Shown here: positions 1-12,090 of the stretch, in pieces
How the letters are laid out: each line of letters opens with the position of its first letter
Numbering within the stretch: position 1 is the stretch's first letter
NCBI RefSeq assembly: GCF_028554725.1
Contig: NC_071670.1
Coordinates: forward strand, 8,112,501-8,176,500
Origin: Zeugodacus cucurbitae
Taxonomy: Eukaryota > Arthropoda > Insecta > Diptera > Tephritidae
Direction of reading: 5' to 3'
DNA length: 64,000 bases
Notes under the pieces: model-generated
Databases searched by the model: none
What the model was told of the DNA's origin: nothing
Seen by the model: the letters and a program-made list of their open reading frames with translations, nothing else
Position numbers and translations under genes: made by a program

Positions 1-6
1 TCCACA

Positions 7-1419
7 ATGGATGCATACGGTGGATTGCAACAGCAACAGATGATCACTGCCGACGGACAAATACTACAGTTTATGTCCTCATCACTCCTCGGTCAGTCGT
101 ACTATGCATTGCCGCCGCGGACCACTATACGTGAGTCATATCCACGTTCACCGCAAGAAGGTGACTTGCCACCGGCGCATACACTACTCGGCAACGGCTT
201 GCACGAGCAGGAGCAATTATATCTACAAGAGTCTTCGCAGACCATGAATGGCGGTGTAGATGCACCGTATTCACCAAAAGAAGATTTGCAATCAACCAAC
301 TCAGTTGAGACAGTTAAAAGTGAAATGCATGTAACCACTACATCGCATGATGAGGGCTTACATTGCTCCACCGACAGCGTTCATTCGTCCACCGTCGCTA
401 GCGATAATGTCAGCTCATCAAGCAACAACGAGAACCTGAATGCGACTGTTGTCGCAGCCACTGCCACTAAAACAGCGCCGGCGAAACCACGCCGGCTGGC
501 TAAACGTCAACCGCCATCGAAACGGAAAATTTCGCCTTCGCAATGCACCACAACACCGCGTTCCATCACTCTACCGAATGGACGTGTTAAATGTCTGGAA
601 TGCGATAAGGAGTTCTCCAAAAACTGTTACCTCACGCAACACAACAAGAGCTTCCACTCCGGTGAGTATCCATATCGTTGCAATACATGCGGTAAACGCT
701 TTCAGTCGTCGGACGTGCATCTGGTGCATACCTCACGACATCGTGCCACCGATAAGCCGCACAAATGCGATCAGTGTCCCAAACAATTTTATCACAAGAC
801 CGATTTGCGTCGGCACATTGATGCCATACACACGGGTATGAAACAGCATGTCTGTACATTGTGTGACAAGAGTTTCTGTCGTCGCGATCACCTGCGTAAG
901 CATATTGAGACGCATTCGCGTCCCAGAGTTGTGGCCAAACGTGTGTTTAAGGCCATAGTTAATGAGGGCTTATTTGACATGTCCACACTGGAGAAACCCT
1001 ATAGACCACATGAGGAACAGAAACAGAACCAAGTACAAGACGCAAACAATGTCGATATGGACCAGTGCACAGAACCGAAACAACCGAAAGCTAAACGCCG
1101 AAAAAAGGATACTACCGCTGCTGTTGAGTGTTTAATACAAGCAAATAATATTAAGCGCGAGGGTGTCGAGATGCCACCACCACTCTATACAGCACCACGC
1201 CGACGTTTAACGTCGACCACAGTTAGTGGGGCAATGGACGAGGGCAACTACACGCTAAGTTCGACGGATGAGAGTTACTTAGAGAACGATAGCCAAATAG
1301 ATACCGACAGCAATTGGGGAGATGAAGACACTAGTTATATTGTTAAAGAGGAACCATATGCCGATGGCATACCATACACCAATGTTATGGCAGAAAAACA
1401 GCTGTCGGCATACTTTTGA
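7..1419 (+). CDS. C2H2 zinc-finger protein, probable transcription factor (470 aa)
   Basis: An open frame of 470 codons runs from an ATG in a fly-like context (CCACAATGG) to TGA. Four C2H2 fingers lie in one block: C196/C199/H212/H217, C225/C228/H241/H245, C254/C257/H270/H275 and C283/C286/H299/H303, all with Cys-x2-Cys and a 12-residue loop. Linkers are only partly TGEKP-like (HSGEYPY, HTGMKQH). Lysine/arginine-rich stretches at about 161-174 and 359-367 are possible nuclear localisation signals. The N-terminal third is Gln/Ser/Thr-rich and the C-terminal tail is acidic and Ser/Thr-rich. Three matches to the SUMO consensus (hydrophobic-Lys-x-Glu) occur at K104, K383 and K447. This is the layout of a sequence-specific nuclear DNA-binding regulator (family knowledge); the target and the exact orthologue are not recognised. 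Only six bases precede the ATG, so upstream exons or more N-terminal coding sequence cannot be excluded. Confidence 0.88.
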   Translation: MDAYGGLQQQQMITADGQILQFMSSSLLGQSYYALPPRTTIRESYPRSPQEGDLPPAHTLLGNGLHEQEQLYLQESSQTMNGGVDAPYSPKEDLQSTNSVETVKSEMHVTTTSHDEGLHCSTDSVHSSTVASDNVSSSSNNENLNATVVAATATKTAPAKPRRLAKRQPPSKRKISPSQCTTTPRSITLPNGRVKCLECDKEFSKNCYLTQHNKSFHSGEYPYRCNTCGKRFQSSDVHLVHTSRHRATDKPHKCDQCPKQFYHKTDLRRHIDAIHTGMKQHVCTLCDKSFCRRDHLRKHIETHSRPRVVAKRVFKAIVNEGLFDMSTLEKPYRPHEEQKQNQVQDANNVDMDQCTEPKQPKAKRRKKDTTAAVECLIQANNIKREGVEMPPPLYTAPRRRLTSTTVSGAMDEGNYTLSSTDESYLENDSQIDTDSNWGDEDTSYIVKEEPYADGIPYTNVMAEKQLSAYF

Positions 1420-1503
1420 GCAAATCACAGCGGGTTTCAGGGGAAAGATATAACAGAAATACAGAAAATGTAATGTTAATTTTGGGTCAGGTGAGCGTAT
1501 TAC

Positions 1504-1509
1504 AATAAA
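1504..1509 (+). terminator. Candidate polyadenylation signal of the zinc-finger gene
   Basis: The first AATAAA after the stop codon lies 85 bases downstream and overlaps a second TAAATAAA-like stretch. Another AATAAA lies at about 3426 in AT-rich DNA, so a longer 3'UTR is possible. Confidence 0.45.
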
Positions 1510-3540
1510 TAAAGATGAGGTAGAAACCCAACACATACCATTCGAGTTATTTGTGTGTAGAATAGTAAAAAAAACAGTAGTAGAAGTAGGACGACTGACA
1601 ATTCAGAGTTTCTGAAGTAGTCTATGATATTTAAATAACGCTCACCGGTACTTAGAGCACTCAAACGTCTCAGCATTTGGTGGAACGTCTGTGTAGCTCT
1701 AAGTAATAGCCAATAAGAACCGGTGTACCAAGTGGTTAGACACTTATGAGATATAAGTTTTTCGAAAGTCTGTGTTATACTTCTATACACACGGTCTTAC
1801 AACTATGGTACACCGTTGAGAGTAGGGCGACGCAGACTGGGAAAGGAAAGTCTGTGCTACGGAGTTACCATACTCCAGCAAAGTCTAGTTCTCAAGTACG
1901 GGTTCGCTTCAAAGCGCTTAGAGGTCTTAGAATCCCCAACTTCTTGCCAGAGCTACCAAATTTGAAAGGTTTATAGGCTCAAAAAGCTCCATGAAGGTGC
2001 TGAAGAGTCTGAGTCTTTCAAGTTCAAGCTTTGGAAAACTAGGGCTTCATTTAGACCTCACGAAGTTGACGTTTTTATGTAGGTAGAACTCTGCGTTCGG
2101 TCAGAGCTTTTAAGTCTCAGCAAAAAGTCTGTAGGGTTGACGAAAATCGAACTCTTATTGAAAGTCAGGAGCTCCAATTTCTTTGGAGCTTTTCGACCAT
2201 ATTTCGTGTGCCTCTTAATAACAAAACAGTTATATTTCAAATGTAGTTGAAATAAACTGGCGACCAGACAATAAACGGATCGGAGTAACCGGGGCGATCT
2301 GCCGTTACGACATTCCGTATACAAGTAAAGCGCTACGTTAAGTGACGTAGCAAGCAAAAAGCGAGGCCACAGCGCCTTTTTGGTGTGAAAGTGGGGGAAA
2401 TTAGCGGCGAGTCCACTAAGTAGAAATTAATAGTTTGAATGTGTGTTAGAATTTTTTAGGTTTATATAGTATTTGCTTGTCTAACAGCCGACCGCTTCGA
2501 ACTTGTGCGACTAGCAGTAGGTACTGTGCACTGGTACATGCGCGACCGACCAAAAAACGTACGTTTATTTGCGGCCACAGCTATTGAAGCCGCTTGCCAA
2601 ATGCAACCAAAACCACCTCAAAATGCCATATTTACAAGTACATATATAGAATTATATGAATTTTGAATTTACATTATTATTCAACGCAAATACCTCAGCA
2701 ACAAAAGAATGGAACCATACTCAGGGTAGTTAACTAAAAAAAAATATAACATTATATAATTTTTTATATATTTTTTCAGTTGAAAAGAAAATTATAATTT
2801 TTTTTTGTTAATTACAAAACCTCATAATTTTAATTACGCTCAAAACCCAATATATTAACTATTTTTTTTTTGTAAATTGTTTTCATAAAAGTATTTTTTG
2901 CATTTACAAAAAAAGTTTTTTTTTTATAAAAAAAAATTTTGTATAATTACAATGAACTTACGTTGTTTTTGTAGTAAGTGTCGTATGCCAAACTATAAAT
3001 ATGTAAAGCAGCAAAGTATTTAAGTGAAACAGTAATGAATTGTATTTTGTATTAAATATTTTTTACTTTTATTTTCCACATTTATTTTCAATTGTATAGT
3101 ATTTTATAAAAAAAAATTTTTTTTTTTTGCAAAAATGAAGAAATGCAGCAGAATTTCAGAATTTGCACTTAGACGAAACGACTTTGCCGTTTTAGTATTA
3201 TATTTTACATAGTATTATATATTATTTATAAACAAAAAAAAAAAAACAACAACAAACATAATTGTATTTGTAATTAGCGCACAGCAGCAAAACACTCATA
3301 AATATTTAATTTAGTTTTACATCTTATTTTTAAACGAAAATTGTTTATATTTTATCATTGAACACGAGAAGAGCAGAGAAGCGAAAAATATTTTGTAAAC
3401 AATTGCAAAGGCTGTACTTAATTACAATAAATACAAAGAAAAAAATATAAAAAAAAAATATTTTTTTTTTACATAAAAAGGGTGCCAATACAGGCTTGCA
3501 TTTGTATTAGGGTGTGCGAAAATAAAATTAAAATTAACCG
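1510..3540. other. Downstream flank of the zinc-finger gene, no gene seen
   Basis: No convincing coding frame. About 1640-2600 has higher GC than the DNA that follows, and contains small inverted repeats (see the hairpin entry). From about 2640 it becomes strongly AT-rich with long A and T runs. It may hold 3'UTR or regulatory DNA, but nothing in the sequence proves this. Confidence 0.5.
1722..1815. repeat. Imperfect hairpin (foldback)
   Basis: CGGTGTACCA at 1722-1731 is the exact reverse complement of 1806-1815. Pairing continues imperfectly inward (AGTGGTTAGACAC against the complement of GGTCTTACAACTA), giving a foldback of about 94 nt. Just upstream a second pair, ACTTAGAGC at 1650-1658 and GCTCTAAGT at 1696-1704, could form its own stem. 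Origin unknown; it could be a small MITE remnant or chance. Confidence 0.4.
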
Positions 3541-3560
3541 TGTAATATTTACATAAAATT

Positions 3561-3830
3561 GTTGCAGTTCAGTGAGAAAGCAATCAAAAATTTAATTAAT
3601 TTAATTTAAAATTTAATTTATTTAATTTACAATTTAATTTATTTATTTTTAAATTTGTTTTTCCATACATATTTTGTTAATAATTTTTTTCGTTTAACCT
3701 TTGTTGCAGTTCAGTGAGAAAGCAATCAAAAATTTAATTTATTTAATTTAAAATTTAATTTATGTATTTTAAAACTTGTTTTTTCCATACTTTTTTTGTT
3801 AATAAATTTTTTTGTTTAACAAAATTTTTA
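3561..3830. repeat. Two-copy tandem duplication, period 142 bp
   Basis: GTTGCAGTTCAGTGAGAAAG starts at 3561 and again at 3703. It is followed in both copies by ATCAAAAATTTAATT runs, then TTTTTCCATAC and TTTTGTTAATAA. The copies are well conserved and fill the interval with almost no extra sequence. Confidence 0.8.
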
Positions 3831-6800
3831 GTTTTGAATAAATCTCTTGTCAATAAAATTTTTAAATTACTAAAATTACAGTTTTTTCATTTCGGTTAAA
3901 ACTTGCAGTCTAAAAATTAGAAATAATATTTTAAAAACAATAGTAAATTTCTAAGTTTGAAATAATTATTATTTATAAACAAAAAAACAACAAAAAAATG
4001 TATACCGATTTTTGTCGATTTCATTTTTTATTTTGGAAAAATGTTTGACAACAAAAAATGTATACCGATTTTTAGTCGATTTCATTTATTATTTTCCAAA
4101 AATTTTTATGTTTAATTTTTCTAAATTATTTTTTAATGAAAATTAAAAAATATATATAATTATTCAAATATATTATTTTTTTTTTATTGAAAATTTTTGA
4201 TTTTCCAAAATTATTATATTTATATTTTTTAAATTTTTTTTTTCATTTCAAAATTATTTTTTTTAAGTTTCAAAAATTATTTTATTTTAATTTTTCAAAA
4301 TAATAATATGTTTTTTTTCCATATTAATTGTTTAAGTTTTTCAAAATTATATCTTATTTTAATTTTTAATTTATAAACGGATTTTTTTTTCAATTTATTT
4401 AAAAAATATTTTTTTTACATTTTTCAAAATTATTTTTTTCATGTTTATTCTTTTTTATTTTTGAAACATTAATTTTTGAAACTTTCTAATACCAACAGTC
4501 GCATATATTCATTAAAACTACGCACACCCTGTTACAAAAGTAAGCACCCAACATTTCCATTTATATTTTTTACATCCTACCCTACCTCCTAAGGTGACCA
4601 GATTTAGATTTTGGCTCAACAAAATTTTTATTTTATAACAAAAAAAAAAAGATTTGTATAATCACATTATAATTTTGTAATACTCATTTACTATATATAC
4701 TCAAAGCTAAATGCCATAACTATTAATTAATTATAATTTTAATTTTAAATTAGCAATTAAAATGTATAATTTGTAAAAATATTTCTTTGCCATACTGTCT
4801 AAACTTTACAACAATACACAAAAAATTGCAAAAAGCACAAAAATTAGACAAAAAAATTTAAAAAACTATTTTAAAATATTTTTGAAAATTTTTATTAATT
4901 TAATTTAAATTAATGAACAAAATATTTTTTCAGAAAAATTTATTCAAATTTAAAATCATAGTTTTTTGTTCAAAATTTGCAAATTATTATAGATTCAAAA
5001 AATTTCACATAGAAAGCATTCGTTATACATATTTTGCGCTACATTCTAGTAGACAAAAATTATTTTTTCTTAATTTCAAATTTTTTCATTTAAAAAGAAA
5101 AATTACTTAAACAATTACACTCCAAAAAATACTCAAACCGACCAACAGTCATAAAAGCTAGTTGCATAAAGCTCGCATAACAGTTACAAAAGCTGTACTT
5201 AACCGTTATGTGACCTTTATAAAATTTGACTTCTTCAACTTGCCGCAGTTTTTATGCCTTCTGGTCACCACAAAACCAAATTAGTTGTAAAGTAATAATT
5301 TTAAATACTCATAAATGGCAAAAAGTGCTTCATGATTTTGTACCTAAACTTACACATAGACATTAATTGTTTGAAATATACATATATATATATATAATTA
5401 AAAAATTTTGAAATTTAAAAATGCGAAATAATAGCATTTTTAAATAATGTTGAAAATCTAGTACGCTGCGCGTGACATATAAATATGTTAGAATTGTTTA
5501 GAATTTAGTTATGACAAGCTTTTGATGGGCATAAAAATGCCTAAAAAAATAAAAAAAAAATTATCAAATATTTTATGAATGCATGAAAAGCAGAAAAATA
5601 AATTATTGCAATTGTGTTTACAAATGAAAAAAAACTATATATTTATTGTGTTTTTATTTTATTTAATTTTGTTGGATTTTTTTTAGATTTTGTTGCATGC
5701 TTAGCAGCTTCTTGGTTGTAGCAATTTTGTTAGTTGGGTTGAGAGTTGGAAAAATATTAATTTTTTAAATTTTGGTCTACTGAAATTTTTTTTTCAATTT
5801 GTTCGTGGTTTTCCTAAAAGCTTACTCAAAATTATTTTAGGCTAATCATTTTTAGAAAATGTTTTTTTTTCCAAAATTATTTTTCTTTTTTTTTAACATA
5901 TGAGAACCCTGATTGAGTAAAAACATGTACTTCACTTTGGTAACACGCGACCTAGTTTTTAAATCCAGGATTGACAGAAACTTCATTCAGTATTTCATCA
6001 ACTTCTATTTTAAAAATATATCCTTGAGCTTAAAGCTCTTGTACGTAGAGCTTTGTTAAATTCACTACTCGCATGAGACTTAACTATTGTCAATTTGAAC
6101 CTAAATTCATCTAGATTGGAACATAGTATCATTGCATTTAAATTTGGATCTAATCCCGAGTCCATTGGTAGTGTTTGGACTCATTTCTTCCAAGATAACT
6201 CCTATATATAGTCAAAATATTGCTTAACTGAGGCAAGTAGTCTAGAGCAACAGTTATAATTTGGAAAACAAAACTAGCAAGACGGTGATCAAAACTTCAT
6301 CTAAGCGAGAGAACTATTCTACTTCTGACTTGAGTAAACGACGATTATCTACGCATCTAGGCTTAATAGTAATTTTATGATATATAATTTCACAGAAAAC
6401 CTTTTCGTCATTTTAAAATGTTGTCTAAGAACTTGACTATATTGAAATCCTTCCATCAATAGCGGTAGACTTTGTAGATTTCATGAATTTGGGACGATCT
6501 AACGTCATATAACACGTACGTACTTTATACCCCCGATAAACTTAGGGGGCTGTTCTTTCCTAGGAGTAAATATGTGCTGAATTGTCACGCTTTTCTTCCT
6601 TCATGTAAGGGGTGTTCTAAGATCTCCTTTATGCCCAAGATGTTCACTTCAAAAATGGTCGCAGTCTTGATCCATTTATCTCCTGAATTTTAAGAAGCTT
6701 GTAGTTTTCATTAAGTAATGAGAGAAAGAGTTATAGACTATAGTTAAAACAGCGAATATTTCGAGATATTTTCAATGAAGGGGGACCTTTGCCATTTACC

Positions 6801-7065
6801 TGCTCAACAAGAGACGATTTGTATTGATGTCTACTTAGTTTAAAATGCAAAAAAATCGGAAATACTTATGATATATTTAAAAATTGTGCCTTTCTCTTCC
6901 TTAAACCTCAGACTCCGTACTTTATGGAATATATGGAAAGGTATTGAGGACCTTTACAGCAGTTATGCCGCTATAATATAATTTTAAAAATAGTCAAAGT
7001 ATTATACAAGTGAAAATACCATGAAATGGACCAGAATACCGTAAGGTTATTCTAGCATAAACCAT
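3831..7065. other. AT-rich intergenic DNA, no gene seen
   Basis: Low-complexity A/T-rich DNA to about 5900, including a short 60-bp duplication (ATGTATACCGATTTTT at about 3998 and 4058). From 5900 to 7065 base composition is more balanced, but every frame is interrupted and no domain is recognisable. Confidence 0.6.
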
Positions 7066-7920
7066 CAGAATTAGAGCCACTTATTGGAAGTCACTTAAAT
7101 TTTGAAGGAGTATGTTTCTAAAAAAAAGGTAAAATAATATTTGATATTTATGTGGTCTTGAGCCATATGATATATATTTAGCCCAGTCTCTTTGGATTTA
7201 TGGAGACCTCTGGAATGAGACTTTAGAACAAAAATAGTAAATTTATCTCCCAAGAAATGGTGTTTAGAGTTACATATCAGGTCTTAGACTTCAAAGAAAT
7301 GTAAACAAAGAGTTTTCTTCGAACTTAAAGAAAATTGTCCGACTGTTCACAATGAGAAAATACTTTTTCCTAAGATTTCCAAACCTTTGAGCCAAAAACT
7401 GGTTACAAAATTGTCTAATGGAGTTTGTAGCTTGAATATCAGAGTTAGAGTCACTTATTGGACGTGATACTCGTACATATATTATGGAACAGTTTGTTTC
7501 TTGAAAAATTTTAATAAGTTTTGATATTTATGGGGTCCTCAGCTTTATGACAGCCAGACTCAGTCCCTTAGACTTAGGGAGACCTTTGTGTATACATTTT
7601 TGAGACTTCAGAACCAAACGTAGATATTTTTCTCCCAAGAAATGGACTTTATGGCTGATCTTGGACATCAAAATGTTGTCCTCGAAGTTAAAGAAAATTA
7701 CCTAACTATTCACAATGAGAAAATATTTTTTCCTAAGATTTTTTGAGACAAAACTAGTTGTCTAATTGAGATTGTAGTTTGAAATATCTGGATTAGAGCC
7801 ACTTATTGAACGTGATACTCGCACTTACTTGAAAAATCTGAATGCGTTTTGATTTTTATGGGGCCTTCAGTTTTTCAAAACTACACTATCCAAACAAGTC
7901 TGGAACCATATATTTTGAGG
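7066..7920. repeat. Three-copy tandem repeat, period about 350-374 bp
   Basis: Copies begin near 7066, 7440 and 7788 with CAGAATTAGAGCCACTTATT or a variant. Each continues through a GTTTCT/CTTGAAAAA segment, TTTTGATATTTATG, CCTTAGACTTAGGGAGACC or a variant, TCTCCCAAGAAATGG, and CACAATGAGAAAATA. The third copy stops about 90 bp after its start. The copies are diverged, with many small indels, so the duplication is old. No coding frame is shared by the copies. Confidence 0.8.
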
Positions 7921-10057
7921 TTATGTACATATTTATATGTGTTTGTCATATGTGAGCACATGCAAGCTCACATATCTAATGGAGCTTGAACTGGCCTTGG
8001 TCAACAAAACTTTTAACTTTTTTGTTTACATTTTTTTTTTCACCATCAAATGTGTACTTTTCACTTCTCTGCATGCTGTTGTTTTTGTATTCAAACTACA
8101 TAGTGTCTCATTGCTTTTACGAAAAAAACAAGTTTCTGAATTCAAGCGAATTGGTTGAGTAACTAATGTTTCACTTTTCGTGTGCTGTCTTTTGGGGCAA
8201 GAAGACATTAGTAAGCGTACACATGTGAATGTTCATATGAAATTAAAAGCAGAAAGCGAAAATATTTTGTAGCATAGAATTGAATTCAAAACACATAGCG
8301 CACGTTAGTTACAACAATAACAACAATAAGGAAAAAGAACAACAACATTAAAGGTAATTTTATAAGCCAGCTATCTAACAGATCGTTGACAACAACAAAA
8401 AAAGAAACGACTATAAATTGACAATAACAAAAACAAGTAACAAGTAAAAAAAAAATATTACAACAACTACACGTAAACAAACCAGTCTTAACGTTTACGT
8501 TTTCTAACCTCAATCTAGCTACAAGCAAACGAGCAGCAAGCAAGCAATCGGCAATTAAGCCGGCGAAATATAACGACAGCAGAAACCACCCTCCAGTGGC
8601 ATACAAGAGAACACATACATATGTATGATACATATGTATGATGTTAGATATCTAAAACTCTGATTTTTATTATTTTTTATTTAATTTTTCTGCTTTACTC
8701 ATGCTTATTGTTGCTTGCGTTCTTGCGCAGACACGGCTGTTGCGCCTGAAGACAGCAGTTGGTTACTTGCTTGGTCTTCGCAACAACTGTCTTCATTGCT
8801 TATTCTACATACATACATACACACATATGTCGCTCCCGACATTTCTGATTCCTTTTACTTACTGATTTTCCTGTTTCTTCGCTTTCGACTTGTGTATGTA
8901 GGCATTTCAATTCGTTTTTACTTCATTCAACTTCGTTTCGGTTTTTGTTGTTTTTTTTTTTTTTTTTTTTTTTTTTGATTTTGACTAAAATGAAAACCGG
9001 TTTGATTTTTGGAGTCTTTTCGGCAGTGGCGACATGTGTTCTTTTTTGGGAACAGTCTGCTGTTGTTGGTTCTTTTGCTTTTGTTGTTGTGATCTTACAG
9101 TGATCTTGCTGTATGGTGTTTGTTTCTACGAGCCATTTGGCGAATATCCGAAATGTAGGATAGCAAAAAAATTGGATTACAGCGCAATATTGCTGTGGCA
9201 CCAAACTTCATTTGTAGAAGAATTCACAAAGTCTTTTAAACTAATAAGAAATCTTCAAAAATCTAACACGATCATTCCAAATTGAGTTCGTTTAATAAAT
9301 ACCTTCCGATTCTGTAGCATTTTCATCACAAACTATCAGTTATATTAAATATCTGTGAGCCAGAAGACCCTCTGCTGTACATAGATTCCTTCCAAGACAG
9401 GCCTAAGATCAGTTTTATAATTGTATAGATCGTATAAGTAGAGGTCAGAGATCAATTAGTCAAAATTTGCTTGGTTTTGCTCTCGATAAGTAAAGAAGAT
9501 ACTATATTTGATGGAACATAAGATTTGATCTCACTTTGGTTCTTAAAAGGAAGTTCTCAAATAATTTTGTACTATGATTTGAGTTGATTGAGTGCTCTAA
9601 ATGCTTCTATGAAATATTTTACTGAAGGACAGGGAACCTGTAACGAAGAAGAGACCGAACCCACTTTCAGTTCTTCGAGTAATAATGTTCAAAGGAGACT
9701 GATTCCAAAGATCGAATACTGAAAATGCTTTCCACTTTGTTGTAGATGCACTCAACCCCTTCATATCCTCAAAAAATATCAATTTCAAATGTTCCATGAT
9801 AAGATCGCAAAATCTCAAACTAAACTTCTGTATCTAATAGTGGGTCGAAGTAATACCTATAGTCTTTAAACCAAATATTGGCGCGTTTTAATCTTAAGAA
9901 CACTCAATTAGAAAGGAAAATATCCATTTTCGAGAACGTTCCATATCAAAAACAAAGGGAACTGCGAATTCTACTTCAAGATACAAACAATCTCAGAGAT
10001 TTCGCTGATCTTAACAGCCGATCTAAGATCATATTACAAAAAGTATAGTATATTTCA
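7921..10057. other. Intergenic DNA with simple repeats, no gene seen
   Basis: Contains ATATGTAT/ACATATGT microsatellite patches (about 8612-8642 and 8810-8830), (CAA)-rich stretches at 8310-8480 and an uninterrupted run of 26 T at 8951-8976. The short frames here are made of simple repeats and lack coding character. Confidence 0.6.
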
Positions 10058-10545
10058 TGTATTCTTAGTTAACAGAACTGTTAGGAACTTACATTAGATC
10101 GCTGCAGAGACCAGAAGAATACCATATAGGTTCAAGTTCATACCGATCTAGCTGATTCTGCAGCATTAATAATCTTAAGAGTGTAGCACATTTGATGCAT
10201 TCTTAGTTAACAGAACTTTTAGAAACTTACTTTAGATCGCTGTAGAACCTGAAGAATATCATATAGGAGCTTTTTTTTTAATTGTCTAACTAATAATATA
10301 CCAGATCGCTGTAGAGGTCCTGAAGAACACCATATAGGTTCAAGCGATCTGATTTTAGCGATCTACCAAATTCTACACCATTAATTTAAATTGTCTAACT
10401 AATAATTCACATTCTTAGCTAACAGAACTGTTAAAAATGTATACCAGATCGCTTTAGACGTCTTGAAAAATACCATATAGGCTCAAGTTCGTAACGAACT
10501 GGCTGGTTACAGCGATCAGCCAAACTCTATAACTTGATTTTTCCT
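10058..10545. repeat. Tandem array, period about 140 bp, AGATCGCTGTAGA core
   Basis: The core AGATCGCTnTAGA followed by CCTGAAGAAnACCATATAGG recurs at 10096, 10234, 10303 and 10446. A second landmark, ATTCTTAGTTAACAGAACTG, recurs at 10061, 10199 and 10412. The 69-bp step between the second and third core marks a partly deleted unit. GATC is strikingly frequent in this block and its flanks. Confidence 0.78.
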
Positions 10546-11867
10546 ACTAATTGAATTCTATTTCATCCTACTTCTGAATTTACCAAAATTTCTATATATT
10601 TATCTATATATAAATTGTATCATAGCTATTCTTATCTTCCTTTCCGCAACCATTCTTGATATTAAATGTGTTCTTCATGCTTCCTTACTATCTTTTCTTC
10701 CTTTGCTTTTGTAACTAACACAAATACGCCGTTAGTACCACCCGCTCTTTCATATTACTTTTGGGGTGGATGGTAGAACAAGCGCTCAATTTGATCTTCG
10801 CTGATCTTCTTCTGATCATGCGTTCTTTTATACAATACTCTGTAGCTGCGTTGGCTCAAACCAATTCACTCATTTGCTATCTTTCCTCTGTCGTTGTTTT
10901 CGGTTGCTGCATTACGCTTTGACTTCCTTTTCGCTAATAAATACTGGTCGATCTTCACTCAGCTGTTAAGGAACTGTTGTGAGACCGATTGTGGCAGCTT
11001 CAACTGTTGTGCCGTAAACGTTTACCGCACACACACTCATTTCTGTTAACCACATTTGTGTATCTCCGCTATGCTACACTGTCTTTCGCTCCACACATCT
11101 TCGTCTTGTGTGCGTCTCACCTTCGGTGACTCAGGTAAAAATCTGTATTGAATTTTTGGCATTCTGCAGCTTCGCTGTTGGTTTCTGCGTTTCACTGCTG
11201 TTGTTATTGTTGTTTTAACAACAAAAAGACACATATATGTACATATCTACACATTTAAGTGTGTCTTCATGTCTCTCTTTTATGGCTTGGCAGCAATCCT
11301 GCCATTGTCTTTTCACTTCATCTGCACTTTAACGACAATGTGTTCGTCATTTGTGCTTGGTTTTCGGATTTTCGTTTCGGTTTCTACGAAAATTCTTTCA
11401 GCTTAGTCAAAAACCAAAAAAAAAAAAATAATAATAAAAACAACAGCTGCAGCGAACAACAACAACAAGACGAAAGACATTGGCAGCAGCAGCGTAGACG
11501 TCTTTTGTAATTACCACTGCTGTGGCAGGACAGCGCAAAGACAGCAAGATCAACAATAATAACAACAAAAGCAATGCAATGACATAAATAACAACAACAA
11601 GAGTAAATGAAAAAAAAAATTCAACGATTAAATTTTGTAGTCGCAGCAGCGAATAACAATGATTCACAGTTTTCTTTTAATGCCGTCCCATTTTCGCCCT
11701 CCGCCCGCCTGCGCAACACATTGTCGTCTTCAAGTCCTTATAGCGGCCCATAACACATTTTATGGCTTTCGGTGATAACTATTTTGCTTTTTGTTTTTTC
11801 TACTTAATGGCATTGTAGTTGTCTTAATTAAAAAACAATAAAAAATAATTAAGCCAAGGAAATTGGA
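10546..11867. other. Intergenic DNA, no gene seen
   Basis: Mixed composition, with (CAA/TTG)-rich patches at about 11200-11225 and 11425-11620. A few GATC pairs (CGCTGATCTTCTTCTGATCA near 10800 and GGTCGATCTTCACTC near 10947) resemble the neighbouring GATC-rich arrays. No recognisable protein. Confidence 0.55.
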
Positions 11868-12090
11868 TATCGCAATCGTAGATTTTGTTGAAAATCAGTG
11901 AGGCCCCGAAGAGATTGGAATATAACTTTCTGATGTGGCCCATAATGCCTTTCTTTATTCTTTTTGAAGCTTGGAAATCGAAATTGAAGATTTTGTTGAA
12001 CATCAGTGAAGCCCTCTGAAGAATTGGAATATAGCTTTCTTAAAGAATGTGGCCCAGTAATGCCTTTCTTTATTATTTTTGAAGCTCAGG
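11868..12090. repeat. Two-copy tandem duplication, period about 108 bp
   Basis: GATTTTGTTGAA starts at 11881 and 11989. Both copies continue with ATCAGTGA, GATTGGAATATA or a variant, a TGTGGCCC block and AATGCCTTTCTTTATT, followed by TTTTTGAAGC. Confidence 0.8.

Noticed and set aside
1746..2357. Frames of 76 and 99 codons downstream of the zinc-finger gene
   Set aside because: On opposite strands, without any recognised motif; the local inverted repeats argue for non-coding DNA.
8286..9285. Several overlapping frames of 83-115 codons on both strands
   Set aside because: They consist largely of translated (CAA)n/(GTT)n and poly-T, and overlap each other on opposite strands.
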